NCBI RefSeq assembly: GCF_025685605.1
Contig: NZ_JAGTUT010000001.1
Coordinates: forward strand, 3,162,001-3,226,000
From: Granulicella arctica
Lineage (GTDB): Bacteria > Acidobacteriota > Terriglobia > Terriglobales > Acidobacteriaceae
Length of the DNA stretch: 64,000 bases
Direction of reading: 5' to 3'
How positions within the stretch are numbered: position 1 is the first letter of the stretch; each line of letters begins with the position of its first letter. A program made the translations under genes and the position numbers. Positions 52,296 to 59,879 of this stretch are shown one piece after another. Under the pieces are notes generated by a model. That model saw only the letters and a list, made by a program, of their open reading frames with translations, made no database searches and was not told the origin of the DNA.

Positions 52296-52958
52296 TTGTC
52301 CGAAGCCAAAAAGTCCTACCAGTGCCGCCACATCTTTACCGACGGCCACCAGTGCGGCAGCCCCGCCCTCCGCACCCAGAAGCTCTGCTTTTACCACCAC
52401 GCCAGCCGCCAGCCAGCAGCCCACAAGACCGTCCACGGCATCACCTTCATCGCCCTGCCCGCGCCCGACGACTTCCACGCCATCCAGCGCGGTTTATCCG
52501 AAGTCTTGCGCTTACTCGCCTCGAACGGCATCGACGACCGCCACGCCACCGCCCTCATCAAGGGACTCTCGGTTTGCAGCGCCAACCTCGCCCGCGCCGC
52601 CCGTCACGCCAGGTCCATGCCCGCCGCCACCGAACTCGTCCAGGACTTCGTACAAGACCCCCTCCTCGGCGTCCTCGCTCCCGGTCCAGAACCAGAAGCC
52701 TCCATCGAAGACCCCATCCCCGACTACACCCCCGTCGTCACCCCACGCCCCACCGTCGAATACACCACCACCCACGAAGCCATCGCCCTGGCCAACGCCC
52801 AATGGGACGCAGCCCAAAAGACTCTCGCCAGAGACCGAGCCGACCACAAACAAGTCCAGACCTATCCCACCCCGAATCAAGACTTTGGACCTCAGAAAAA
52901 AATAATCCCGGCCAGCATCACAGTCTACGAAACGCCAAAAGAACTAGCCATCGCCTAG
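52296..52958 (+). CDS. Cys/His-rich small protein (probable zinc-binding)
   Basis: 220 residues starting at TTG 52296, with GGGAGA upstream. The N-terminus YQCRHIFTDGHQCGSPALR followed by KLCFYHH gives a CX9CX10CX2HH pattern at Cys10, Cys20, Cys31, His34 and His35, which looks like a small zinc finger. A helical middle (LSEVLRLLASNGIDDRHATALIKGL) and a Pro/Thr-rich tail follow. Proteins with this start recur in acidobacterial genomes as far as I recall; function unknown. Binding of nucleic acid is a guess. Confidence 0.65.
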   Translation: MSEAKKSYQCRHIFTDGHQCGSPALRTQKLCFYHHASRQPAAHKTVHGITFIALPAPDDFHAIQRGLSEVLRLLASNGIDDRHATALIKGLSVCSANLARAARHARSMPAATELVQDFVQDPLLGVLAPGPEPEASIEDPIPDYTPVVTPRPTVEYTTTHEAIALANAQWDAAQKTLARDRADHKQVQTYPTPNQDFGPQKKIIPASITVYETPKELAIA

Positions 52959-53082
52959 GCACCTGCACTTCTTTTCTGTCATTCCCGCAAGCAACCTGCG
53001 TGAGCACACCGGGAACGAGACGTGGCTGGCAACGCTCTTTGTTTTGTTTTCTGCACCACGACACGGTAGCGTAGAGGAGACG

Positions 53083-53913
53083 ATGTCCTTCACTGAGCCA
53101 CAAGGCGAAATTCTTCCCCCCATCGGCGGGGCCGTGCAGGTGCCGGACTACGCACCAGCAGAATCGCGCGCCCAACAGCAGACCCGTGCCGAGAAGAGCA
53201 GCTTCAATCCGATGGCCTCGCCCGCAACCTACGTTCTGGTCGCCGTCAACTGCGCAGTGTTCCTATGGATGCTCCTCCACGGCGTCTCCATCAGCAATCC
53301 CACCCCAGGCCAGTTGCTCCACTTCGGCGCGAACAACACCCAACTCGTGCTGAGCGGAGAGTGGTACAGGCTCCTGACCGCAACCTTCGTGCACATAGGC
53401 TTCATCCATCTGGCGACCAACATGTGGTGCCTCTGGAACCTCGGCCTCCTCGGCGAACCCCTGCTGGGAGCATGGGGCCTGGTAGCCACCTACATGGTCA
53501 CAGGAGTAGCCGGAAACCTGTTGAGCATGGGCCTGAATGTAGCCATGGGCGAAGACTCCATCGGCGCAGGAGCCTCCGGAGCTGTCTTCGGAATCGCCGG
53601 AATTCTCATCGTTCTGCTAAGCAACAAGCGCCTGCCCATCCCATGGACGGAACTGAAGCGACTGCGCAGATCGGTCATCCAGTTCGCCGTCCTCAACCTG
53701 ATCATCGGCGGCGCAACGATCTTTACCAACATCATCCGGATCGACAACTCGGCGCATGTAGGGGGCTTCGTGTCAGGGCTGGTGCTTGGACTACCGCTGG
53801 TGCCGCAGATGACAGCAGGCCGTGCGCGCTACCTCTCAAGGCAGAAGGTCGTCTTCGCAGGAGCAGCCTTTTTGCTAGCCCTCCTAGGCTACGGAATCTA
53901 CCGCTTCCGCTAA
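53083..53913 (+). CDS. Rhomboid-family intramembrane serine protease
   Basis: 276 residues from the ATG at 53083 (AGAGGAGA just upstream). Six to seven membrane helices. WYRLLTATFVHIGFIHLATNMWCLWNLG is the classic first part; GAGASGAVFGIAG holds the catalytic Ser in GASG, and NSAHVGGFVSGLVLG the catalytic His. It cleaves membrane proteins within or near the bilayer. The N-terminal 55 residues are polar. It converges on the XRE regulator with one base between the stops. Confidence 0.92.
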   Translation: MSFTEPQGEILPPIGGAVQVPDYAPAESRAQQQTRAEKSSFNPMASPATYVLVAVNCAVFLWMLLHGVSISNPTPGQLLHFGANNTQLVLSGEWYRLLTATFVHIGFIHLATNMWCLWNLGLLGEPLLGAWGLVATYMVTGVAGNLLSMGLNVAMGEDSIGAGASGAVFGIAGILIVLLSNKRLPIPWTELKRLRRSVIQFAVLNLIIGGATIFTNIIRIDNSAHVGGFVSGLVLGLPLVPQMTAGRARYLSRQKVVFAGAAFLLALLGYGIYRFR

Positions 53914-53914
53914 C

Positions 53915-54268
53915 TTAGCTCATCGTCGTAGAAGCGAACTTGCGGACCATCGCCAGCAGCAGCCGACGGTCACTTTCGCTAAGATTCGCAGAGTAGCGCT
54001 GAACCTGGGTCAGAAAACGGATCTCTTCAGCATTCAGGTTCAGGCCAAAGACCTCCTTGGTGGAAGGCGTGTTTCCGTCAGCAAAGAACTCAGCCAGCTG
54101 AAGGTCAAGCGCCCCGGCGATCTTCTTCAGCGTGTCCAGCGAAGGAACGGTGTGGCCGTTTTCCACGCGCGAGAGGTAGCAGCGGAGCAGTCCCGTTCGC
54201 TTCTCGATGTCGCCCTGCGACATGCCCTTCTGCTGCCGAAAGCCGCGGATGGTCGTGCCGATATTCAT
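53915..54268 (-). CDS. XRE-family transcriptional regulator
   Basis: 117 residues from the ATG at 54268. The helix-turn-helix is complete: TIRGFRQQKGMSQGDIEKRT then LSRVENGHTVPSLDTLKKIA. A C-terminal dimerisation-like part follows (LNAEEIRFLTQVQRYSANLSESD). Starts at 54313 and 54322 are in frame and would add 15-18 residues; none has a clear ribosome site. Targets are unknown; a local target such as the divergent upstream region is possible. Confidence 0.82.
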   Translation of the reverse strand: MNIGTTIRGFRQQKGMSQGDIEKRTGLLRCYLSRVENGHTVPSLDTLKKIAGALDLQLAEFFADGNTPSTKEVFGLNLNAEEIRFLTQVQRYSANLSESDRRLLLAMVRKFASTTMS

Positions 54269-54423
54269 AGAGACTGACTCTTGCGCCGTTGCGGTGGTCG
54301 GGAATGTTTGCATGTCAGCCATTAGCCACAAGCTAACGAGCCACAACGCCACACGCAAGCGCTAACTTGGAAACCAACACGATTCTCGTACCTTGGAAGA
54401 TTCCCCATAGGTCCGGGGTTGTC

Positions 54424-55170
54424 CTAACCCATGTACATTCCACCGTTTACGTCGAGGGTGTGGCCAGTGATGTAGCTGGCCTCCTCCGATGCCAGAAAGG
54501 CAACGGCGTGGGCAATGTCAGCCTCAGTGCCAGCGCGAGCGAGGGGGATGATCGACATCATGGCGGAGGTCTGCTGCTCGTTCAGAATGCCGGTCATAGC
54601 TGTCTCGACAAAGCCCGGAGCCACGGCATTGACGGTGATCGTCCGACTGGCAAGCTCGCGGGCGAGAGCTTTGGTGAGGCCAATCAGTCCAGCCTTCGAG
54701 GCAGCGTAGTTGGCCTGCCCAGCCTGACCAGTCTCGCCAACGACAGAGGTAATGTTGATGATGCGGCCCCAGCGGGCCTTGACCATAGAAGACATGACAG
54801 CCTGAGACATGAGGAAGGCACCGGTCAGATTGGTGGTGAGCACGTCGTCCCAGTCCTTCTTTTTCATTCGCATCGCCAGAATGTCGCGGGTGATCCCAGC
54901 GTTGTTGACGAGGATGCCAACGCTGCCATGAGCCGCAATCACGGCCTTGACCGTCTCCTTGATGGAGTCCTCGCTCGCGACGTCCAAAGCATAGGTCTGG
55001 GCGGCTCCCCCGGCTGCTTGAATCTCGGCGGCTACTTCGGCAAGCTTATCCAGATTGCGCGCGGCGAGGGCTACGGTGGCGCCGGCTTTGGCGAGTTCGA
55101 GGGCGCAGGCACGGCCGATGCCTTGCGATGCTCCGGTGACGAGTGCGATGCGGCCTTCTAATCTGCTCAT
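54424..55170 (-). CDS. fabG: 3-oxoacyl-ACP reductase FabG
   Basis: 248 residues, a short-chain dehydrogenase. TGASQGIGRA is the NADP site, NNAGITRD the conserved Asn motif, INITSVVGETGQ gives the catalytic Ser, and YAASKAGLIG the YxxxK pair. VAPGFVETAM and the C-terminal SEEASYITGHTLDVNGGMYM are as in FabG. It reduces 3-oxoacyl-ACP in fatty acid elongation. Whether this copy is the housekeeping one cannot be told; no other fab genes are adjacent. Confidence 0.9.
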   Translation of the reverse strand: MSRLEGRIALVTGASQGIGRACALELAKAGATVALAARNLDKLAEVAAEIQAAGGAAQTYALDVASEDSIKETVKAVIAAHGSVGILVNNAGITRDILAMRMKKKDWDDVLTTNLTGAFLMSQAVMSSMVKARWGRIINITSVVGETGQAGQANYAASKAGLIGLTKALARELASRTITVNAVAPGFVETAMTGILNEQQTSAMMSIIPLARAGTEADIAHAVAFLASEEASYITGHTLDVNGGMYMG

Positions 55171-55188
55171 TGCGACGATTATACGAAG

Positions 55189-55962
55189 TTACGGAGCGGG
55201 AGCGGCATCCGGGCGAAGCGACCAGATGTAGACCTCAAGCTTGCGGGCGAAGTGGAGAATAGGTGGGCAGTCGGGCAGGGTGATGTCGTGGGCTGTTGGG
55301 AGGGTGTTGACGGAGATCTCGGCTTCGGCAGCTTCAAGCGGCCATGGCAGGTGATGGATGTGGCCGACGAGGGTGCGGCTGCCGGAGGTGGTGAAGAGGC
55401 AGTAGCGCTCGGTGAGGAAGCTGGCGAGGGTGCCAGGAAGACTGGGAGTAACGATGCCAGAGCCCTTGTACTCGGCCTTGAAGCGGGCGGGCTTGCGGGT
55501 AAGTTCTCGGGTACTTTCGTAAAGGACGGTGCCGTCTTCGCGGGGCTTGGAGTGCATTTTTGCCCAGAAGTAGGGGAGATGAAAGAGGGTGCGGGCACCG
55601 ATGACGGCGAGCAGGCTGGCGGCGTCGAGCGAGAAGAAGTAGACGCCCGGGAGGCCGGTGGTGCGGGAGCGGACGTAGGTGCGGAGGTTGAGTTCTGGGA
55701 AGCTGCTGGTGCCGGGGGTGGTAAAAGCGAGATCGCCCATGGCCCGCGTGCGGACGCGATCCATGTAGAAGGGGACGACACCGATCCAGGCGTGGCCGTC
55801 GAAGGTGTCGGGCTCGAGGCTTACGGGGAGGTGCGGGGCTAGCTGGGCGACGGGGATGGGCCAGTGGGCGAAGAGGAGATTGTTCCAGCGTTGGGCTAGG
55901 CGCCATTGGCCGGAAGGAAGGGGGTACGGGCGGTGGGCGAGGGTGGAGAGAATGTCCGGCAC
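55189..55962 (-). CDS. DUF2071 (YqjF-like) protein
   Basis: About 257 residues from a GTG at 55962. RWNNLLFAHWPIPVAQLAPHLP and DGHAWIGVVPFYMDRVR are the conserved beginning of DUF2071 proteins, followed by LNLRTYVRSRTTGLPGVYFFSLDA and the LVGHIHHLPWPL region. Function is unknown; the fold is acetoacetate-decarboxylase-like. No ATG start is available near the conserved N-terminus and the upstream region overlaps the ThyX-like gene on the other strand, so GTG is chosen. It follows fabG's start by 18 bases in the same direction. Confidence 0.75.
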   Translation of the reverse strand: MPDILSTLAHRPYPLPSGQWRLAQRWNNLLFAHWPIPVAQLAPHLPVSLEPDTFDGHAWIGVVPFYMDRVRTRAMGDLAFTTPGTSSFPELNLRTYVRSRTTGLPGVYFFSLDAASLLAVIGARTLFHLPYFWAKMHSKPREDGTVLYESTRELTRKPARFKAEYKGSGIVTPSLPGTLASFLTERYCLFTTSGSRTLVGHIHHLPWPLEAAEAEISVNTLPTAHDITLPDCPPILHFARKLEVYIWSLRPDAAPAP

Positions 55963-56022
55963 TGATGGTTGGATGCTGTGGGAAACAGGGCCGAAATTCT
56001 GGTGGCTTATTCTGTTGAGTAC

Positions 56023-57609
56023 ATGCTTGAGAACGAGACGATTCCTACTGTGGCGGCAACACCGGTTCCGGCGAGTGAGACGGATGTGTACGCGATCCAT
56101 GGGGCTGACCCCGAGGTGCTGGCGTATGCGATGGCGAAGTATTCGCGGTCGTCGCTGTCGATGAAAGAGTCGCTGGCAGAGATTAGTTCGCAACGGGCTG
56201 AGCAGTTTCTGAATACGTTCTACTTTCAGTATGGGCATCGGTCGATTGCGGATCTGGCGCATATTCCGTTTGCCATTGAGCGGTTGAGTCTGCTGGCGGC
56301 AATCTGCCTGGTCGACGAGCAGCGCTGGGATGGCCAGGAACGGTCGACACGCTATCAGAATTTTCGGAGATCGGGATGGTTTACTCCGACGCTGGGAGCG
56401 GCGGAGACGGTGCGGTTTACGGCAGCCGTCGAGGCGCTGTTTGCCGGGTATGACCGGGTGGGCGCGGGGATGTTGGAGGCTCTGAAAGCGACGATCCCGC
56501 AGCCGGAGTCGATGAAGGCAGATGCGTATGAGCGGACGCTCAAAGCGCGGGCGTTCGATGTGGCGCGGTATCTACTGCCGCTGGCGACGAATACCTCGCT
56601 GGGGCAGATTGTGAATGCGCGAACGCTGGAGACACAGGTGTCGCGGCTACTGACGAGTGAGTTCGCGGAGATACGGTCGCTGGGCGAAAAGTTGAAGGCG
56701 GCTGCCGCTGGCGAGGCATGGAATGTTCACCATGGCGACGCCGAGGTGTTGCGGGAAGAGATCTGCTCGTACGATGCGGACTGTGGGGCACGTGCGGCAG
56801 AGATGCTGCTGCGGCCAGTGAAGGCTGCTCCGACGTTGGTGAAGTATGCGGCGGCGAACGAGTATCAGGCGCAGAGCCGCGCAGCGTTGACGCAGGCTGC
56901 GGCGGAATTGATGGCAAGGGCGGTAATTCTGCCTGCTCCGGTCGTTGACCTGGTGGATGGCAATGAGTCGCTTGAGATTGAGTTGGCGACCTCGCTGCTC
57001 TATCCACATTGCCACTACTCATACAGACAGCTTCGCGAAAGTGTAGCGGCGCTGACTGAGGGGCAGCGCGCGGAGATCGTGCGGCTGGGGATGAGCCAGC
57101 GAGGGCGGCACGATGAGTTGCTGCGGAGCTTCAGTGCGGGGCAGGGCATCAAGTTTGACATTCTGATGGATATTGGCGGGTTCCGCGATATGCATCGGCA
57201 TCGGCGATGTGTGCAGTTGCTGCAAGGGTATACGGATGCGCATGGGTTTGAATCGCCTGAGTGTCCGGGACAGCCTGGGCTGGAAGCGGCGGGACTTGAG
57301 GCGACGTACGAAGCGGCGATGGATGCGAGCTTTGTGGCATATCGGGAGCTTCGGGATTGCGGGGTGGCGGAGGCGGCGCAGTCGGCTCAGTATGTGCTGC
57401 CACTGGGGACACGTTGCCGGTCGATGTTCAAGATGGACTTTGCTGAGGCGCTCTATATCTCGGAGCTGCGGACGGGTGCGGGTGGGCATTTCAGCTACCG
57501 GCGGGTGGCGCATTTGATGTATCAGGCCGTGGCAGCGCGGCACCCATCACTAGCCGCGTATTTTCGGGTTGAAGATGTGAACGAACCGGTGGATCTGCTT
57601 CGACGGTGA
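56023..57609 (+). CDS. Two-domain ThyX-like protein
   Basis: 528 residues from the ATG at 56023 (55969 is possible). It is a tandem of two thymidylate-synthase-X-like domains. Half one: NTFYFQYGHRSIADLAHIPFAIE, then QERSTRYQNF; half two: GGFRDMHRHRRCVQLLQGY and GTRCRSMFKMDFAEALYISELR. Canonical ThyX is about 220-250 residues and has RHRxxSxNExSxRY; here the nearest match RHRRCVQ lacks the serine. ThyX makes dTMP with FAD and methylene-THF. Whether this doubled protein does so is uncertain; it could be a divergent or structural relative. Confidence 0.75.
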   Translation: MLENETIPTVAATPVPASETDVYAIHGADPEVLAYAMAKYSRSSLSMKESLAEISSQRAEQFLNTFYFQYGHRSIADLAHIPFAIERLSLLAAICLVDEQRWDGQERSTRYQNFRRSGWFTPTLGAAETVRFTAAVEALFAGYDRVGAGMLEALKATIPQPESMKADAYERTLKARAFDVARYLLPLATNTSLGQIVNARTLETQVSRLLTSEFAEIRSLGEKLKAAAAGEAWNVHHGDAEVLREEICSYDADCGARAAEMLLRPVKAAPTLVKYAAANEYQAQSRAALTQAAAELMARAVILPAPVVDLVDGNESLEIELATSLLYPHCHYSYRQLRESVAALTEGQRAEIVRLGMSQRGRHDELLRSFSAGQGIKFDILMDIGGFRDMHRHRRCVQLLQGYTDAHGFESPECPGQPGLEAAGLEATYEAAMDASFVAYRELRDCGVAEAAQSAQYVLPLGTRCRSMFKMDFAEALYISELRTGAGGHFSYRRVAHLMYQAVAARHPSLAAYFRVEDVNEPVDLLRR

Positions 57610-57676
57610 TTCGCTTTTTCTTTGCCTTTTCCCAATTTGGTGCTAGAGTTGACGAGACTAGAGGAGAACTAACGAC

Positions 57677-58756
57677 GTGGCTGATGAGCGTGGCAAGGCA
57701 ATAGAAGCGGCAATGGCGCAGTTGGAGAAGCAATTCGGCAAGGGCTCCATTATGCGTTTGGGATCGAAAGAGGCCATTGTGCCGATCTCGGTAATCTCAA
57801 CGGGATCGATCTCGTTTGACGCCGCGCTTGGAGTTGGAGGCGTGCCGCGTGGGCGCGTGATCGAGATCTTCGGGCCTGAGTCCTCTGGAAAGACGACGAT
57901 TACGCTTCAAATTATTGCAGAGGCGCAGAAGGCTGGTGGACTAGCGGCCTTCGTCGATGCGGAGCATGCACTCGATCCGCAGTATGCAAAGAAGCTCGGA
58001 GTGGATGTTGACAACCTGCTGGTGTCGCAGCCGGATTATGGCGAGCAGGCGTTGGAGATTGTTGAGGCGCTGGTGCGGTCGGGCGCGATCGACGTGCTGG
58101 TAGTGGACTCGGTTGCGGCACTGGTTCCGAAGGCGGAACTGGATGGCGAGATGGGCGATTCGCACATGGGCTTGCAAGCCAGGTTGATGAGCCAGGCGTT
58201 GCGGAAGCTGACGGGAACTGTATCCAAGTCGAGAACCTGCTTGATCTTTATCAACCAGATTCGCGACAAGATTGGTGTGATGTTCGGCAATCCTGAGACG
58301 ACGACTGGTGGCAAGGCGTTGAAGTTCTACTCGTCGATGCGTATTGATATTCGCCGCATTGGCGCGGTCAAAGAAGGCGACGTTGTAGTCGGCTCGCGGA
58401 CCAAGGTAAAGATTGTGAAGAACAAGGTCGCGGCGCCCTTCCGCGATGCCGAGTTCGACATTCTATATGGCGAAGGTATCTCCCGCGAAGGTGATGTGCT
58501 TGATCTCGCGGTGGTGAACAACATCGTCGATAAGAGTGGCGCATGGTATTCGTACCAGGGTGAGCGGATCGGGCAGGGCCGTGAGAACGTCAGAAACTTC
58601 CTGAAGGAGAATAAAGAGATCTTTGGGCGGATCGACGTGGAGTTGCGTAAGAAACTTGGGATCGGCGCATCCAGTGTGCCGGTCGCTGATGTTCCGGCGG
58701 TACCTGCGAATGGCCCCGTCGTGGCGCAAGAGGCAGTCAAGGCAGGTAGAAAGTAA
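57677..58756 (+). CDS. recA: Recombinase RecA
   Basis: 359 residues starting at GTG 57677, with GAGGAG ten bases upstream. [17 protein letters not shown] is the typical N-terminus, Walker A is GPESSGKTT, loop L2 is in [22 protein letters not shown], and [15 protein letters not shown] follows. RecA forms the DNA-repair filament and triggers the SOS response. The last 25 residues are an Ala/Val/Pro tail in place of the acidic tail of E. coli. No convincing LexA box is seen in the 67-base upstream gap. Confidence 0.97.
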   Translation: MADERGKAIEAAMAQLEKQFGKGSIMRLGSKEAIVPISVISTGSISFDAALGVGGVPRGRVIEIFGPESSGKTTITLQIIAEAQKAGGLAAFVDAEHALDPQYAKKLGVDVDNLLVSQPDYGEQALEIVEALVRSGAIDVLVVDSVAALVPKAELDGEMGDSHMGLQARLMSQALRKLTGTVSKSRTCLIFINQIRDKIGVMFGNPETTTGGKALKFYSSMRIDIRRIGAVKEGDVVVGSRTKVKIVKNKVAAPFRDAEFDILYGEGISREGDVLDLAVVNNIVDKSGAWYSYQGERIGQGRENVRNFLKENKEIFGRIDVELRKKLGIGASSVPVADVPAVPANGPVVAQEAVKAGRK

Positions 58757-58774
58757 TTCGTACTACGAAGTATA

Positions 58775-58811
58775 AGTTGCAGTTACATTCTGGGTGGATG
58801 TAGCTGCAACT
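58775..58811 (+). terminator. Hairpin after recA
   Basis: Arms 58775-58788 and 58798-58811 (AGTTGCAG...CTGCAACT) pair over 14 bases with one G-U and a 9-base loop, 18 bases after the recA stop. No T-run, so terminator function is probable but unproven. Confidence 0.55.
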
Positions 58812-58883
58812 AGTCGTCAAGGGTGCACTTTTAGAGTGGGCCTTTGACGTCGTATTTTGTTGAGCCTGTATCATTCCTCCTGA

Positions 58884-59381
58884 ATGCATACCGTTAAGGC
58901 AATCTATCCCGGCACGTTCGACCCGCTGACGAATGGACATCTGGACCTGATAGCGCGTGGGGCCAAGATCGTCGACGAATTGGTGGTTGCGATTCTCAGA
59001 AACACGGAAAAGGGTGAGCCGCTATTCACAGTGGAGGAGCGGCGAGAGATGATCTTCGAGGCTACCCGCGAGTTCGACAACGTGTCCGTAACAACCTTCG
59101 ACGGATTGTTGGTTGATTTCGCCCGCCAGCAGGGAGCGAAGGCAGTTCTGCGGGGCATTCGGGCGATCTCGGACTATGAGTACGAGTTCCAGATGGCGAT
59201 GATGAACCGGAAGCTGAATCCTGAAATCGAGACGCTGTTCATGATGCCTGCAGAGAAGTACACGTATGTGAGCTCTCGGCTGATTAAGGGTGTGTTTCGG
59301 TTGGGCGGAGATGTGACGGCGCTGGTGCCGCCGCTGGTGATGGAGCGGCTACGGGCCAAGGGAAGTCTGCCGGCAGAATAA
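58884..59381 (+). CDS. coaD: Pantetheine-phosphate adenylyltransferase
   Basis: 165 residues, the usual CoaD length. YPGTFDPLTNGHLDLI carries the nucleotidyltransferase TxGH motif, and YVSSRLIKGV the C-terminal ISSTxxR-type motif. AVLRGIRAISDYEYEFQMA is also conserved. It joins ATP and 4-phosphopantetheine to form dephospho-CoA, a late step of CoA synthesis. Confidence 0.96.
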   Translation: MHTVKAIYPGTFDPLTNGHLDLIARGAKIVDELVVAILRNTEKGEPLFTVEERREMIFEATREFDNVSVTTFDGLLVDFARQQGAKAVLRGIRAISDYEYEFQMAMMNRKLNPEIETLFMMPAEKYTYVSSRLIKGVFRLGGDVTALVPPLVMERLRAKGSLPAE

Positions 59382-59485
59382 GGTGCGCCGCGGATCTTGA
59401 TGGAGGAACGCGGACACAAGATCGTCTCAGCATTTAATTCCAGATGCGGGAACTTTCTCCAATGGGCCGCGTATGGGTCTCCTAT

Positions 59486-59520
59486 GGATATTGCAAAGGA
59501 GTAGCTTCTTTGCGATATCC
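59486..59520. promoter_or_regulatory. 13-base dyad just upstream of the padR gene
   Basis: GGATATTGCAAAG (59486-59498) and CTTTGCGATATCC (59508-59520) are inverted copies with one mismatch. CAAAGGAG occurs both inside the left arm and as the Shine-Dalgarno of the padR gene. PadR proteins usually bind a dyad beside their own gene, so this is a likely autoregulatory operator; as RNA it could also fold over the ribosome site. Confidence 0.6.
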
Positions 59521-59532
59521 AAAGGAGTGAGC

Positions 59533-59877
59533 ATGGCGACGGATAAATCGGAAGTTTTACAGGGAACGCTGGATCTGATGATCCTCAAGACGCTGCAGGC
59601 GCTGGGCCCGCTGCATGGGTTTGGCATTGCGAGGCGTCTTGAGCAGTTGAGCGAAGACGTGCTGACGTTGAACGAGGGCACAGTCTATACATCGCTCCTG
59701 CGGCTGCAGCAGAAGAACTGGATTGCTGGGGAGTGGGGCGTCTCCGAGAACAATCGCCGGGCGCGCTTTTACAGCATCACGCGGCGCGGCCTCAAGCAGC
59801 TCGCGGTTGAGACCGAAAACTGGGAGCGCATCGCCGCCGTGATTGGCCGTGTGCTGGCGCTTGAGGCGAAGGCTTAG
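59533..59877 (+). CDS. PadR-family transcriptional regulator
   Basis: 114 residues from the ATG at 59533 (AAAGGAG eight bases upstream). LQGTLDLMILKTLQALGPLH is the PadR winged-helix start, and LNEGTVYTSLLRLQQKNWI the recognition helix, with RARFYSITRRGLKQL the wing. It usually represses a membrane transporter gene next door; the ADOP permease follows two bases after its stop. It has a dyad immediately upstream. Confidence 0.92.
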   Translation: MATDKSEVLQGTLDLMILKTLQALGPLHGFGIARRLEQLSEDVLTLNEGTVYTSLLRLQQKNWIAGEWGVSENNRRARFYSITRRGLKQLAVETENWERIAAVIGRVLALEAKA

Positions 59878-59879
59878 CC

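Noticed and set aside
57610..57676. LexA-type SOS box before recA
   Set aside because: No palindromic match to known boxes could be seen; TTGAC near the end of the gap is not enough.
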